DNA from: an uncultured Clostridium sp.
GTDB lineage: Bacteria; Bacillota_A; Clostridia; Lachnospirales; Lachnospiraceae
Length of the DNA: 8,160 bases
Direction of reading: 5' to 3'
Assembly: GCA_900556965.1 (NCBI GenBank)
Contig: USQV01000030.1
Span: 1 to 8,160 of the forward strand
This document shows positions 1 through 6,186 of this stretch, in pieces. Within the stretch, counting starts at the first letter, position 1; every line of letters starts with the position of its first letter. The notes beneath the pieces were generated by a model. It was not told the DNA's origin. It searched no databases and saw nothing but the letters and a program-made list of their open reading frames with translations. The translations under genes were made by a program, and so were the position numbers.

Positions 1-39
1 ATAAGCGCGCAATACACCGTCGGACCCGCCAAACAATAA
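1..39 (+). CDS. Possible C-terminal end of a gene entering from the left
   Basis: One plus-strand frame reads twelve codons (ending VGPAKQ) and then TAA at 37-39. A short GC-rich inverted repeat (42-47 with 59-64) and the two-way terminator at 111-138 follow, which is what one would expect if a rightward gene ended here and converged on ktrA. Twelve codons are too few to recognise a family, and a leftward gene starting near the edge is also possible. This is a weak call based mainly on context. Confidence 0.2.
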   Translation: MSAQYTVGPAKQ

Positions 40-110
40 TCCCCCGGATTTTACCCTCCCGGGGTTCCTATAAATCGTTAGTTCTATACATCCCCTTTTT
101 AGTATTTGCA

Positions 111-138
111 AAAAGAGCTCCCATTTGGGAGCTCTTTT
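111..138. terminator. Two-way intrinsic terminator after ktrA
   Basis: A perfect 12-bp stem (111-122 with 127-138) has a 4-nt loop (ATTT). The outer arm is AAAA on one side and TTTT on the other, so a U-tract follows the stem on either strand. It lies about 60 nt beyond the ktrA stop codon, so it ends the ktrBA transcript on the minus strand. It could equally stop a rightward transcript entering from the left edge. Confidence 0.9.
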
Positions 139-196
139 GCGTTTGATCTTAATATCTGACTTTGGCTTCTGACAAGCTCTAAGCTGCTTAAGCGCC

Positions 197-871
197 TTAT
201 CTGGCCAGTGCCTTTATGTTGTCATTGCTTCCCATAACGATCAGCGTTTGATCCGCATTAAATATATGATCCGGGCCCGGCATCGGAAACATACTCTGCC
301 CCTGCTTTACTGCCAGAATATTTAAATGATATCTCGTCCGTACCTCCTGCTCCAGAATACTGTGGCCGATCCATTTTTCCGGTATTCCGATCTCATAGAT
401 CCCATACTCCGGTGTCAATTCCACATAATCGAACACACTGTTTCCGGTTCCGTAGCGGACAGCAAGACGTTCCGCCACCTCCCGCTCTGCATAAACCACA
501 TGATCGGCTCCGTTTCTGAGAAGAAGCTTCTTATATATATCTCTTGTTGCTCTTGCCACTACATACTTCGCTCCCAGATCCTTTAAAAGCACCGTGATCT
601 CAAGGGCTGTCTGAAAGCTATCACCGACTCCCACCACGCAAAGATCATAGTTTCCGACTCCGAGAGAACGAAGAAAGTCCTCATTCGTTGCATCTCCGAT
701 CTGAAGGTTGCGGATCGCGGGCGCCAGCTCATCTGCTCTCTCCTCGTTCCGTTCCACAGCCATTACATCATTTCCCTGTTTCTGCAGCTTCATCGCCATG
801 TGGCGTCCGAATCTGCCGAGACCGATTATCAATACTGATTTCATGTATTTTCCCTTTCTGCATGCTTCCAT
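197..871 (-). CDS. ktrA: KtrA/TrkA family potassium uptake regulatory subunit (RCK protein)
   Basis: This is a cytoplasmic gating subunit that binds nucleotide and controls the KtrB potassium channel-like pore. The 224-residue length fits a single-RCK KtrA rather than the duplicated TrkA. An N-terminal Rossmann fold carries GLGRFG at residues 17-22, an acidic residue after the second strand (E40, in MAVER) and GDAT at 59-62. An RCK_C domain fills about 140-224; in Firmicutes this domain can bind c-di-AMP, which is family knowledge and not visible here. The start at 871 is preceded by AGGAG at good spacing. An internal ATG at 844 (MKSVLIIG) matches the usual family N-terminus but has a weaker ribosome site (AAAGGG), so the first nine residues are uncertain. 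The gene follows ktrB by 50 nt, almost certainly in one operon. All expected nucleotide-binding positions are intact. Confidence 0.95.
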   Translation of the reverse strand: MEACRKGKYMKSVLIIGLGRFGRHMAMKLQKQGNDVMAVERNEERADELAPAIRNLQIGDATNEDFLRSLGVGNYDLCVVGVGDSFQTALEITVLLKDLGAKYVVARATRDIYKKLLLRNGADHVVYAEREVAERLAVRYGTGNSVFDYVELTPEYGIYEIGIPEKWIGHSILEQEVRTRYHLNILAVKQGQSMFPMPGPDHIFNADQTLIVMGSNDNIKALAR

Positions 872-921
872 CGCATACTCCTGCTTTGGTTTCTGCCTTC
901 GGCTTGTCTTTCCGGCTTTCT

Positions 922-2265
922 CTACCCGATCTGGATCTTTTCCAGAGGCAGCTTTGATGCCACCGGCACGTGGTCGGAGGAAAAGGCCAACAGCATGGTC
1001 ATAGAACCGGCCCTGCCGAATATCATCAATGCCGCAAGGATAAGCTTGGATACCATGGAAAGCTCCGGTGTGATCCCCAGCGTCAGACCGACAGTGGCCG
1101 CCGCCGAGACTGTTTCAAACAGAACCGACAGCACCGGCAGGCTTTCGATCGCCGAAATAATGATCGTGGCACTGATCACCAGCACCAGATACATCATAAA
1201 AATGCAGGACGCTGCCCTTGCTATGTCCTCCTCCAGTCTGCGGCCGAAGCATTCTATATTTTTTCTATGTTTGAAGGTCGAGATCACACTGAGCACCAGC
1301 ACCGCTGCTGTCGTCATTTTCATTCCGCCCGCTGTCGAGCCTGTGGAGCCGCCGATCAGCATAAGGCAGATCATAAGAAGGATACTGCCCTCTGAGAATG
1401 CTGCCAGATCCACCGTATTAAAACCGGCTGTACGCATTGTCACCGACTGGAACATGGAGGCAAGAAGCTTATCCGAAGCTCCCATTCCCCGATATGCGTT
1501 TCCATTATACTCTAAAATCAGGAAGCCGACAGTGCCGCCCAAAAACAGGATAGCTGTCATCACCAGCACCAGCTTTGTCTGTACTCTCATTTTAGAACAG
1601 CGGCCTCTGGTTTCCAGCAGATCACGCCAGACAAAGAAGCCAAGACCTCCGAGTAATATGAGCAGCATGATCACGATATTGACATACCAGTCAGAGGCTG
1701 CCGACGTAAGAGAGGAAAAAGCGCCGTTTCTTCCCATCAGATCGAATCCGGCATTGCAAAATGCCGATATGGAATGAAAAGCGGAATAATAAAGCCCCTC
1801 TCCAAGACCAAGTCGGGGACAAAAGTACAGGGCCAATGCAGCCGCTCCTATCCCCTCTATTAACAGCGTCCCGAGCAGGATAAACTTTGTCATTCGGACG
1901 ATGCCTCCGACCTGGGGTGCAGATACCGCCTCCCGCATCAGGATCCGGGAGGAAAGCCCGATCTTCTGTCTGGAAAGGACATGCATAAACAAGCTGATGG
2001 TGACGAAGCCCAGACCGCCCACCTGGATTAAGAGCAGGATCACAAGCTGTCCAAACAGAGACCAGTGGGTATATGTGTCAAAACGTATCAGCCCCGTCAC
2101 GCACGCCGCTGATGTTGCCGTAAAAAACGAATCCGACAAAGGCGTCATCGCTCCATCTGCCGAGGCAAACGGAAGACACAGCAGCATGGTTCCGATCAAA
2201 ATGACTGTGCAGTATCCCACCACTAAAATCCGCACCGGCGACGATTTAATTATACCCTGTTTCAA
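922..2265 (-). CDS. ktrB: KtrB/TrkH family potassium uptake pore subunit
   Basis: This is an integral membrane subunit that moves K+ inward, coupled to Na+ or the membrane potential, as part of the KtrAB complex. At 447 residues it has the normal KtrB length. The four pore-loop repeats are visible through their filter glycines: VTGL at 56-59, NAGF at 171-174, TAGF at 279-282 and TVGL at 391-394. The glycine/serine-rich intramembrane gating loop is at about 315-326 (GGSTGSTAGGMK), followed by the conserved basic stretch near 341-343 (GRR). Hydrophobic helices flank each pore loop. The start is TTG, not ATG: a strong AAGGAGGAT lies 5-13 nt upstream and the frame offers no better start. It is first in the operon with ktrA. 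The leader upstream holds two sets of tandem repeats (2329-2389). No known riboswitch was recognised there. Confidence 0.95.
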   Translation of the reverse strand: MKQGIIKSSPVRILVVGYCTVILIGTMLLCLPFASADGAMTPLSDSFFTATSAACVTGLIRFDTYTHWSLFGQLVILLLIQVGGLGFVTISLFMHVLSRQKIGLSSRILMREAVSAPQVGGIVRMTKFILLGTLLIEGIGAAALALYFCPRLGLGEGLYYSAFHSISAFCNAGFDLMGRNGAFSSLTSAASDWYVNIVIMLLILLGGLGFFVWRDLLETRGRCSKMRVQTKLVLVMTAILFLGGTVGFLILEYNGNAYRGMGASDKLLASMFQSVTMRTAGFNTVDLAAFSEGSILLMICLMLIGGSTGSTAGGMKMTTAAVLVLSVISTFKHRKNIECFGRRLEEDIARAASCIFMMYLVLVISATIIISAIESLPVLSVLFETVSAAATVGLTLGITPELSMVSKLILAALMIFGRAGSMTMLLAFSSDHVPVASKLPLEKIQIG

Positions 2266-2328
2266 CTTTGATCCTCCTTAAATTCTCGATAGCTTCCCAA
2301 CTTAATTTGAAGCTTTCCTGATTCTTCT

Positions 2329-2350
2329 TACTGCTATTTTACTGCTATTT
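2329..2350. repeat. Two tandem 11-bp repeats in the ktrB leader
   Basis: The unit TACTGCTATTT occurs at 2329-2339 and again at 2340-2350 with no differences. It lies about 65-85 nt upstream of the ktrB start and directly abuts the 22-bp tandem pair at 2346-2389. Its function is unknown; it could be slippage-derived or a protein binding site. Confidence 0.8.
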
Positions 2351-2389
2351 TCCGGCTGTCCTCCGGATATTTTTCGGTTATCCTCCGGA
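2346..2389. repeat. Two tandem 22-bp imperfect repeats in the ktrB leader
   Basis: Units 2346-2367 and 2368-2389 match at 19 of 22 positions and both end in TCCTCCGGA (minus strand TCCGGAGGA, a ribosome-site-like core). The outer ends also form an inverted repeat (ATTTTCCGG at 2347-2355 against CCGGAAAAAT at 2385-2394, with one extra A), so the region could fold. It lies between the terminator of the M20 gene and the ktrB start, where ktrB promoter or leader signals must sit. No clear -35/-10 pair was found. Confidence 0.75.
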
Positions 2390-2417
2390 AAAATGGGCTG
2401 CCCCGAAAGGGACAGCC
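2389..2417 (-). terminator. Intrinsic terminator of the NERD-like/M20 peptidase transcript
   Basis: Read on the minus strand, GGCTGTCCC (2417-2409) pairs with GGGGCAGCC (2404-2396) around a 4-nt loop, giving nine pairs including one G-U. CATTTTT follows directly. It lies about 55 nt past the M20 peptidase stop and ahead of the ktrB leader, so it separates the two leftward transcription units. Confidence 0.88.
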
Positions 2418-2472
2418 TCATCTGGGTCGGCTGCGAAAAAGCTTCGCACCAAGGTATAGCTCTGCTGCCGCA

Positions 2473-3579
2473 TTAATGTGTCATAAGATCAAGTGCAAGC
2501 GCAGCACACTTATTCAGATCGTCGACCTTTAAGGTCTCGTTTGTTGTATGCACCTTTGTCATGCCGGTTGCCAGTACGATCGGTTTGATTCCGTGAAGTG
2601 CCATAACATTAGCGTCGCTTCCGCCGCCGCCTTTTTCTGTTTCTGCCTTAAAGCCGAGTCTATTGCAGGAATCAAACACTCTTTTTACAAGAGCATCCTC
2701 ATTGTCAACATTGAAGCTCACATAGTTTGTTTTAAGCTCGATCTCAAGCGCAGCTCCCATCTCGTCGCAGGCATCCTGCAGACACTGTTTCATGTGGGCT
2801 GCCTGAGCATTCAGCTTGTCAAGATTTCTGCTTCGTACCTCGGCGATCAGCACTGCCTTCTCCGGAACGATGTTTGTCGCATATTCTGCTTTTAATGTAC
2901 CGATGTTGCAGGTAGTCTCCTCGTCGATACGCAAAAGATTCATCTTTGCGATTCCCTTTGCCGCAACCTGGATCGCACTGATCCCGGCCTCCGGAGCCAG
3001 TCCGGCATGAGAGGAGCGGCCGATGATCGTTGCGAAGATTTTGATCTGTCCCGGCCCGCAGGTGAGGATCTTTCCGACATCTCCGCCCGCATCAAATACC
3101 ATTGCCTCTTTACCACGGATCATCGGGAGATCCATATTTTTTACCCCGTTCATTCCGCCTTCTTCACCGATGGTAAACAAAACATCCACGCTTCTGTGCA
3201 AAAGCTCCTTCTCCTTGATCACTCTAAGTGCTTCCATGATCGCTGCAATACCGGATTTATCGTCTCCGGCAAGGATCGTGCTTCCGTCTGTCCGGATCAC
3301 ACCGTCTTCGATGATCGGTTTGATCCCGTTACCCGGAACCACAGTATCCATGTGGGCACACATGATCGTCGGATCGCCCGGAAGCGTACCCTCAAAAAAC
3401 GCATGGACATTAAAGCCGTTTGATCCGAAGCCTTCACCCGCTTTATCTGTATGTACCTCAAGGCCAAGTGCCTCAAGGTCGGAAACGAGTCTTTCTCCCA
3501 TAGCCTTTTCATTCTTTGTCTCGCTGTCGATCTGGATATAATCGATAAATGTATCCAGCAGCCTCTTTTCGTTGATCAT
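2473..3579 (-). CDS. M20 family zinc peptidase, PepT-like
   Basis: This is a cytoplasmic two-metal exopeptidase resembling the peptidase T-like branch (B. subtilis YqjE type), which trims short peptides. The 368-residue length is typical. Visible metal and catalytic residues are H76 and D78 in AHMDTV, D106/D107 in LAGDDKSG, the general base and metal ligand E139/E140 in GEEGG, D163 in VFDAGG, and H344 in VHTTNE. The dimerisation (lid) domain occupies roughly residues 175-285, starting around the SSHAGLAPE motif. ATG at 3579 has AGGAGG eight to nine bases upstream. It begins 27 nt after the stop of the NERD-like gene, so the two are probably co-transcribed, with the terminator at 2389-2417. 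No active-site residue is missing. The exact substrate cannot be read from sequence; the nearby AbgT transporter and M55 peptidase suggest peptides or aminoacyl conjugates. Confidence 0.93.
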   Translation of the reverse strand: MINEKRLLDTFIDYIQIDSETKNEKAMGERLVSDLEALGLEVHTDKAGEGFGSNGFNVHAFFEGTLPGDPTIMCAHMDTVVPGNGIKPIIEDGVIRTDGSTILAGDDKSGIAAIMEALRVIKEKELLHRSVDVLFTIGEEGGMNGVKNMDLPMIRGKEAMVFDAGGDVGKILTCGPGQIKIFATIIGRSSHAGLAPEAGISAIQVAAKGIAKMNLLRIDEETTCNIGTLKAEYATNIVPEKAVLIAEVRSRNLDKLNAQAAHMKQCLQDACDEMGAALEIELKTNYVSFNVDNEDALVKRVFDSCNRLGFKAETEKGGGGSDANVMALHGIKPIVLATGMTKVHTTNETLKVDDLNKCAALALDLMTH

Positions 3580-3606
3580 TGCAAACCCCTCCTAAACTAT
3601 TTTCTA

Positions 3607-4299
3607 TTATTGGATCCCATTTAATATAGATACAGCCCGATCAAAATCATACTGGGCCTCTTTCACCGCAGACTGCTTCTTATACCACTTCTTTAATTCC
3701 TGATAGGTGGTCGAAAAAGAACCATACCCAAGATACAGCTCCGGAATCTGGTAATTGTCTGCAAAAACGACCATCGGCATTACCTTAACGCCCTTGATCC
3801 CGTTTTCCTCGAGCATGCTGCAGATCTCCTTTGCCCCCTCCTTCAATTCCGGAAGCGGATTAGGGAATTCCTCTTTTCTTTTTGCGTCCTCTCTGCGCCA
3901 TGACGCTCCCTCCGGAGTACCGTATATCCGGATCCCCCAGCCATACGCCTTCACCAGATAGATTCCGCTGCGATCCATAAGAACTGCATCAAAATTCTTC
4001 TGACCGCCCGGCAGGCGAAGCGATGCGTTGACGAACAGCTTAGACGGCCTTTTCGCAAGGCGCTTCAGACGTTTTGTGACCTTTCGCACCGCAGCCTCGT
4101 GATTCCGCTGGGTATTCATATATTTTGCAACCAGAACAAAAACAAGAATACCGGAGGCCACAAAAAGAAAAAACGTCACATAATCCTGCAGCGTATGCAG
4201 CTTCCATACCTGAAAATCTCCTCCGAAAAACATGTATAGCCACCCCCCTGTCACGTTCATAGTAAATAACTGTTGTACTATATTAGCATGTTTTTTCAT
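3607..4299 (-). CDS. Membrane-anchored protein with a degenerate NERD-like domain
   Basis: The protein has a short N-terminus, one clear membrane helix about 40 residues in (YVTFFLFVASGILVFVLVAK), a very basic juxtamembrane stretch (RKVTKRLKRLAKRPSK) and a soluble domain resembling the nuclease-related domain (NERD). The resemblance lies in FDAVLMDRSGIYLV, the later IRIYG turn, NPLPELKEG and a strand ending MPMVVFADN. In NERD proteins the central strand carries an ExK pair. Here a gapless reading gives K-A-Y, so both catalytic residues appear replaced and nuclease activity is doubtful. The start is uncertain: ATG at 4299 (used here) and TTG at 4308 lack a good ribosome site, whereas ATG at 4233, just before the membrane helix, has AGGGGGG at 9-nt spacing and would give a 208-residue product. 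The gene heads a probable operon with the M20 peptidase. The family assignment is by motif recall only; function is unknown. Confidence 0.75.
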   Translation of the reverse strand: MKKHANIVQQLFTMNVTGGWLYMFFGGDFQVWKLHTLQDYVTFFLFVASGILVFVLVAKYMNTQRNHEAAVRKVTKRLKRLAKRPSKLFVNASLRLPGGQKNFDAVLMDRSGIYLVKAYGWGIRIYGTPEGASWRREDAKRKEEFPNPLPELKEGAKEICSMLEENGIKGVKVMPMVVFADNYQIPELYLGYGSFSTTYQELKKWYKKQSAVKEAQYDFDRAVSILNGIQ

Positions 4300-4394
4300 C
4301 TCGCGCAAGTTTTGTGAGTAATTACCAGTTGAAATTTAATATATTTATAACGATAGTATAAAAATGATAAAAAATCTATAAAATAATAGTGGAT

Positions 4395-4423
4395 TTTAAT
4401 ACGATTATAGTGTATGATATACT
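4395..4423 (+). promoter_or_regulatory. Candidate promoter of abgT with extended -10
   Basis: TATACT at 4418-4423 is preceded by TGA, giving a full TGnTATACT extended -10 motif. A weak -35-like TTTAAT lies 17 nt upstream (4395-4400). Transcription would start near 4429-4431, leaving a leader of about 50 nt. TATGAT at 4413-4418 with TGGATT at 4390-4395 is an alternative pair with the same 17-nt spacing. Confidence 0.55.
4404..4409 (-). promoter_or_regulatory. Candidate -10 box for the NERD-like gene
   Basis: The minus strand reads a perfect TATAAT at 4409-4404, about 105 nt upstream of the ATG at 4299. No convincing -35 is present at 17 nt, and another AT-rich -10-like box (TATACT) occurs on this strand near 4359. 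The position interleaves with the abgT promoter on the other strand. Confidence 0.35.
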
Positions 4424-4427
4424 CATA

Positions 4428-4463
4428 GACAGTTAAGGAGATATACAACTGTCATATTTTTTT
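4428..4463 (+). promoter_or_regulatory. Hairpin plus T-run in the abgT leader
   Basis: GACAGTT (4428-4434) and AACTGTC (4447-4453) form a perfect 7-bp inverted repeat with a 12-nt loop, followed after ATA by seven T residues (4457-4463). It lies between the candidate promoter and the abgT ribosome site (AGGAGG at 4467-4472). The arrangement resembles a leader terminator or a 5'-end stabilising hairpin. As DNA it could also be a repressor operator overlapping the start of transcription. Confidence 0.5.
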
Positions 4464-4479
4464 AATAGGAGGGGTACAC

Positions 4480-6021
4480 ATGAAAGAAAAAGAGACCGTA
4501 AAGAAAACTTCACGTGTCGACAAACTGATCGGTGGGATCGAAGCTGTTTGTAATAAGCTTCCGCCGCCGGCAATCCTGTTCTGCTGGCTGTTTTTATTTA
4601 CAGCCATCATCGGTGCAATATTCACTTTGACCGGTGTTTCACTCATTAACCCGGCATCCGGAGAAGTGGTTACTTCTTCCAACCTGTTTTCCACAGACGG
4701 CCTTCACTGGTTCCTTGATAACATGGTTAAGAACTTTACCGGCTTCGCTCCGTTAGGACTCGTTATCACAATGTCCCTCGGTATCGGTATCTGTGAGGAA
4801 TCCGGTATGCTGATTTCCATGTTAAACAGCTCGTTAAAGAACGTTCCTGGCGGCATGGTGCCGTATGTTATCGCTTTCATCGGTACGGTCGGAAACATCG
4901 CATCTGATACTGCAATGGTAGTTATCCCGCCGTTAGCAGCAATCGTATACATGGGCGTTCACAAGCATCCTGTTGTTGGTATGATGGTTGGTTATGCAGG
5001 TGCTCAGGCCGGATTTACCGCTAACCTGATGATCGCCGGTACAGATACTCTGTTACAGGGCCTTACAAACCAGGCTATCACCGCCTTCATCCCGGATACA
5101 ACATTCCAGGTCGATGCTACCTGTAACTGGTTCTTCATGATCGCTTCAACATTCCTTTGTGCTATCGTGATCGGATGGTGCTCCGTACATATGATCGAAC
5201 CGCGTTTCGGTAAATATGAAGGAGCAAATTCCGGAAAGCTCGACGAGGTTACTCCGGCTCAGAAGAAGGGCCTTAACGCTGCTGGTATTACTGCTATCGT
5301 TTACATTATCATCATTGCAGCTCTTTACTTTGCCGGACCGTTACAGAAAGAGGGCGGCGGATTCGTTGGTTCTCCGCTTCTTAAGGGTCTTATCCCGATC
5401 CTTTTTGTTCTGTTCTCTATCTGCGGTCTTGCTTACGGTTATACATCCGGTGCATTCAAGAACACAACCGATGTTAACAAGGCAATGTCCAAGCAGATGG
5501 CTGCTATGGGCTCCTACGTTCTGTTCTGCTTCTTCTGCGGACAGTTCCAGGGCTTATTCAACTGGACAAAGCTCGGCACACTGCTTGCGATCGCAGGCGC
5601 TGATTTCTTAGAGGCTGTTGGCTTCACAGGCATTCCGCTCTGCGTAGCATTCATCATCCTCTGCGCCTTTGTTAATATTTTCGTATCCTCCGGTTCCGCG
5701 AAGTGGGCAATTTTCGCTCCTATCTTCGTTCCGATGTTTATGCTTCTCGGCTTCCATCCGGGATTCACTCAGCTGTGCTACCGTATCGGTGACTCACCGT
5801 TTAACTGCTGGACACCAATGTCTGCATACATCTGGATGATCCTCAGCGTTGCTCAGTCCAAGTACGTTCCGGATCTTAAGATCGGTACTCTTATTGCAAA
5901 CATGATCCCGATGTCCATCGTGCTTCAGATCGCATGGATCCTTTTCCTGATTATCTGGATGCTTATCGGTCTTCCGATCGGACCTGGTGTTGGTATGGCA
6001 TTACCGGCAGGAATCCTTTAA
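4480..6021 (+). CDS. abgT: AbgT family transporter
   Basis: This is a polytopic inner-membrane carrier of the p-aminobenzoyl-glutamate transporter family; characterised members either import that dipeptide-like folate fragment or export sulfonamides. The 513 residues match the family (about 510), with repeated hydrophobic helices and the signatures GNIASDTAMVV (residues 138-148), AGFTANLMIAGTDTLL (177-192), SGSAKWAIFAPIFVPM (404-419) and YRIGDSPFN (434-442). D189, W409, P427 and R435 have exactly the mutual spacing of the residues I recall as functional in the YdaH structure (D180, W400, P418, R426); S406, D438 and P446 also fit the MtrF set. The substrate path therefore looks intact. The start has AGGAGG at 7-nt spacing. 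The gene is alone on this strand, flanked by divergent and convergent peptidase genes. Codon choice (proline mostly CCG, many GTT/GCT) looks more biased than in its neighbours, as in well-expressed genes. The true substrate is unknown; small peptides are plausible here. Confidence 0.93.
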   Translation: MKEKETVKKTSRVDKLIGGIEAVCNKLPPPAILFCWLFLFTAIIGAIFTLTGVSLINPASGEVVTSSNLFSTDGLHWFLDNMVKNFTGFAPLGLVITMSLGIGICEESGMLISMLNSSLKNVPGGMVPYVIAFIGTVGNIASDTAMVVIPPLAAIVYMGVHKHPVVGMMVGYAGAQAGFTANLMIAGTDTLLQGLTNQAITAFIPDTTFQVDATCNWFFMIASTFLCAIVIGWCSVHMIEPRFGKYEGANSGKLDEVTPAQKKGLNAAGITAIVYIIIIAALYFAGPLQKEGGGFVGSPLLKGLIPILFVLFSICGLAYGYTSGAFKNTTDVNKAMSKQMAAMGSYVLFCFFCGQFQGLFNWTKLGTLLAIAGADFLEAVGFTGIPLCVAFIILCAFVNIFVSSGSAKWAIFAPIFVPMFMLLGFHPGFTQLCYRIGDSPFNCWTPMSAYIWMILSVAQSKYVPDLKIGTLIANMIPMSIVLQIAWILFLIIWMLIGLPIGPGVGMALPAGIL

Positions 6022-6039
6022 TTTAACCGGATCAGACAG

Positions 6040-6070
6040 ACTGCTTTAATTGCGGAAAGCAATAAGCAGT
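6040..6070 (+). other. Stem-loop in the abgT 3' region
   Basis: ACTGCTT (6040-6046) pairs with AAGCAGT (6064-6070). After a 2-nt bulge, ATTGC (6049-6053) pairs with GCAAT (6059-6063) around the loop GGAAA. The 12 pairs are all Watson-Crick. It begins 18 nt after the abgT stop and has no T-run, so by itself it is not a terminator. Confidence 0.65.
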
Positions 6071-6074
6071 GAGT

Positions 6075-6091
6075 ACTTGCGTATAGCAAGT
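6075..6091 (+). other. Second small stem-loop after abgT
   Basis: ACTTGC (6075-6080) pairs with GCAAGT (6086-6091) around GTATA. It sits between the larger stem-loop at 6040-6070 and the terminator at 6103-6150. It could protect the 3' end or be part of a structured RNA. Confidence 0.5.
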
Positions 6092-6098
6092 CATATAG

Positions 6099-6150
6099 AA
6101 AAGGAGCTGTCGCTTCACGATCATTGATCGGAGGCGGCAGCTCCCTTTTT
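6099..6150. terminator. Strong two-way terminator between abgT and the M55 gene
   Basis: A 14-bp stem (6103-6116 with 6131-6144, one G-U pair) is capped by a further 5-bp stem (CGATC 6118-6122 with GATCG 6126-6130) and a 3-nt loop. TTTTT follows at 6146-6150, and AAAA precedes at 6099-6102, giving a U-tract on the minus strand as well. It lies between the convergent stop codons of abgT and the M55 peptidase gene and should terminate both. Confidence 0.93.
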
Positions 6151-6186
6151 GTCCTGCTGAAAATTTCATCTAAATTTAAGTCGAAC

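Noticed and set aside
42..64. CCCCGG/CCGGGG inverted repeat as a terminator
   Set aside because: Six pairs with an 11-nt loop and no T-run; the strong hairpin at 111-138 is the likely terminator.
970..1777. Long plus-strand open frames opposite ktrB
   Set aside because: They lie entirely within the clearly recognised ktrB gene on the other strand, lack ribosome sites, and their translations resemble no protein family.
2432..2448. Small hairpin TGCGAA/TTCGCA just after the M20 gene
   Set aside because: Only 6 bp with no T-run on the expected strand; the real terminator is next to it at 2389-2417.
2266..2472. Possible c-di-AMP riboswitch upstream of ktrB
   Set aside because: Such switches control ktr genes in other Firmicutes, but the short interval holds tandem repeats and a terminator, and I do not see the conserved riboswitch cores.
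2579..3330. A near-identical stretch occurring twice in the M20 gene (around 2579 and 3313)
   Set aside because: Both encode the short peptide GIKPI with the same common codons; it is too short and too separated to be a duplication.
4435..4446. AAGGAGATATAC in the abgT leader as a ribosome site for a leader peptide
   Set aside because: No start codon lies at usable distance; the sequence is the loop of the hairpin and the abgT ribosome site is at 4467-4472.
5216..5611. Open frame in another register inside abgT
   Set aside because: The AbgT frame is intact and family-conserved throughout; the alternative product is an Arg/Leu/Ser-rich shadow.
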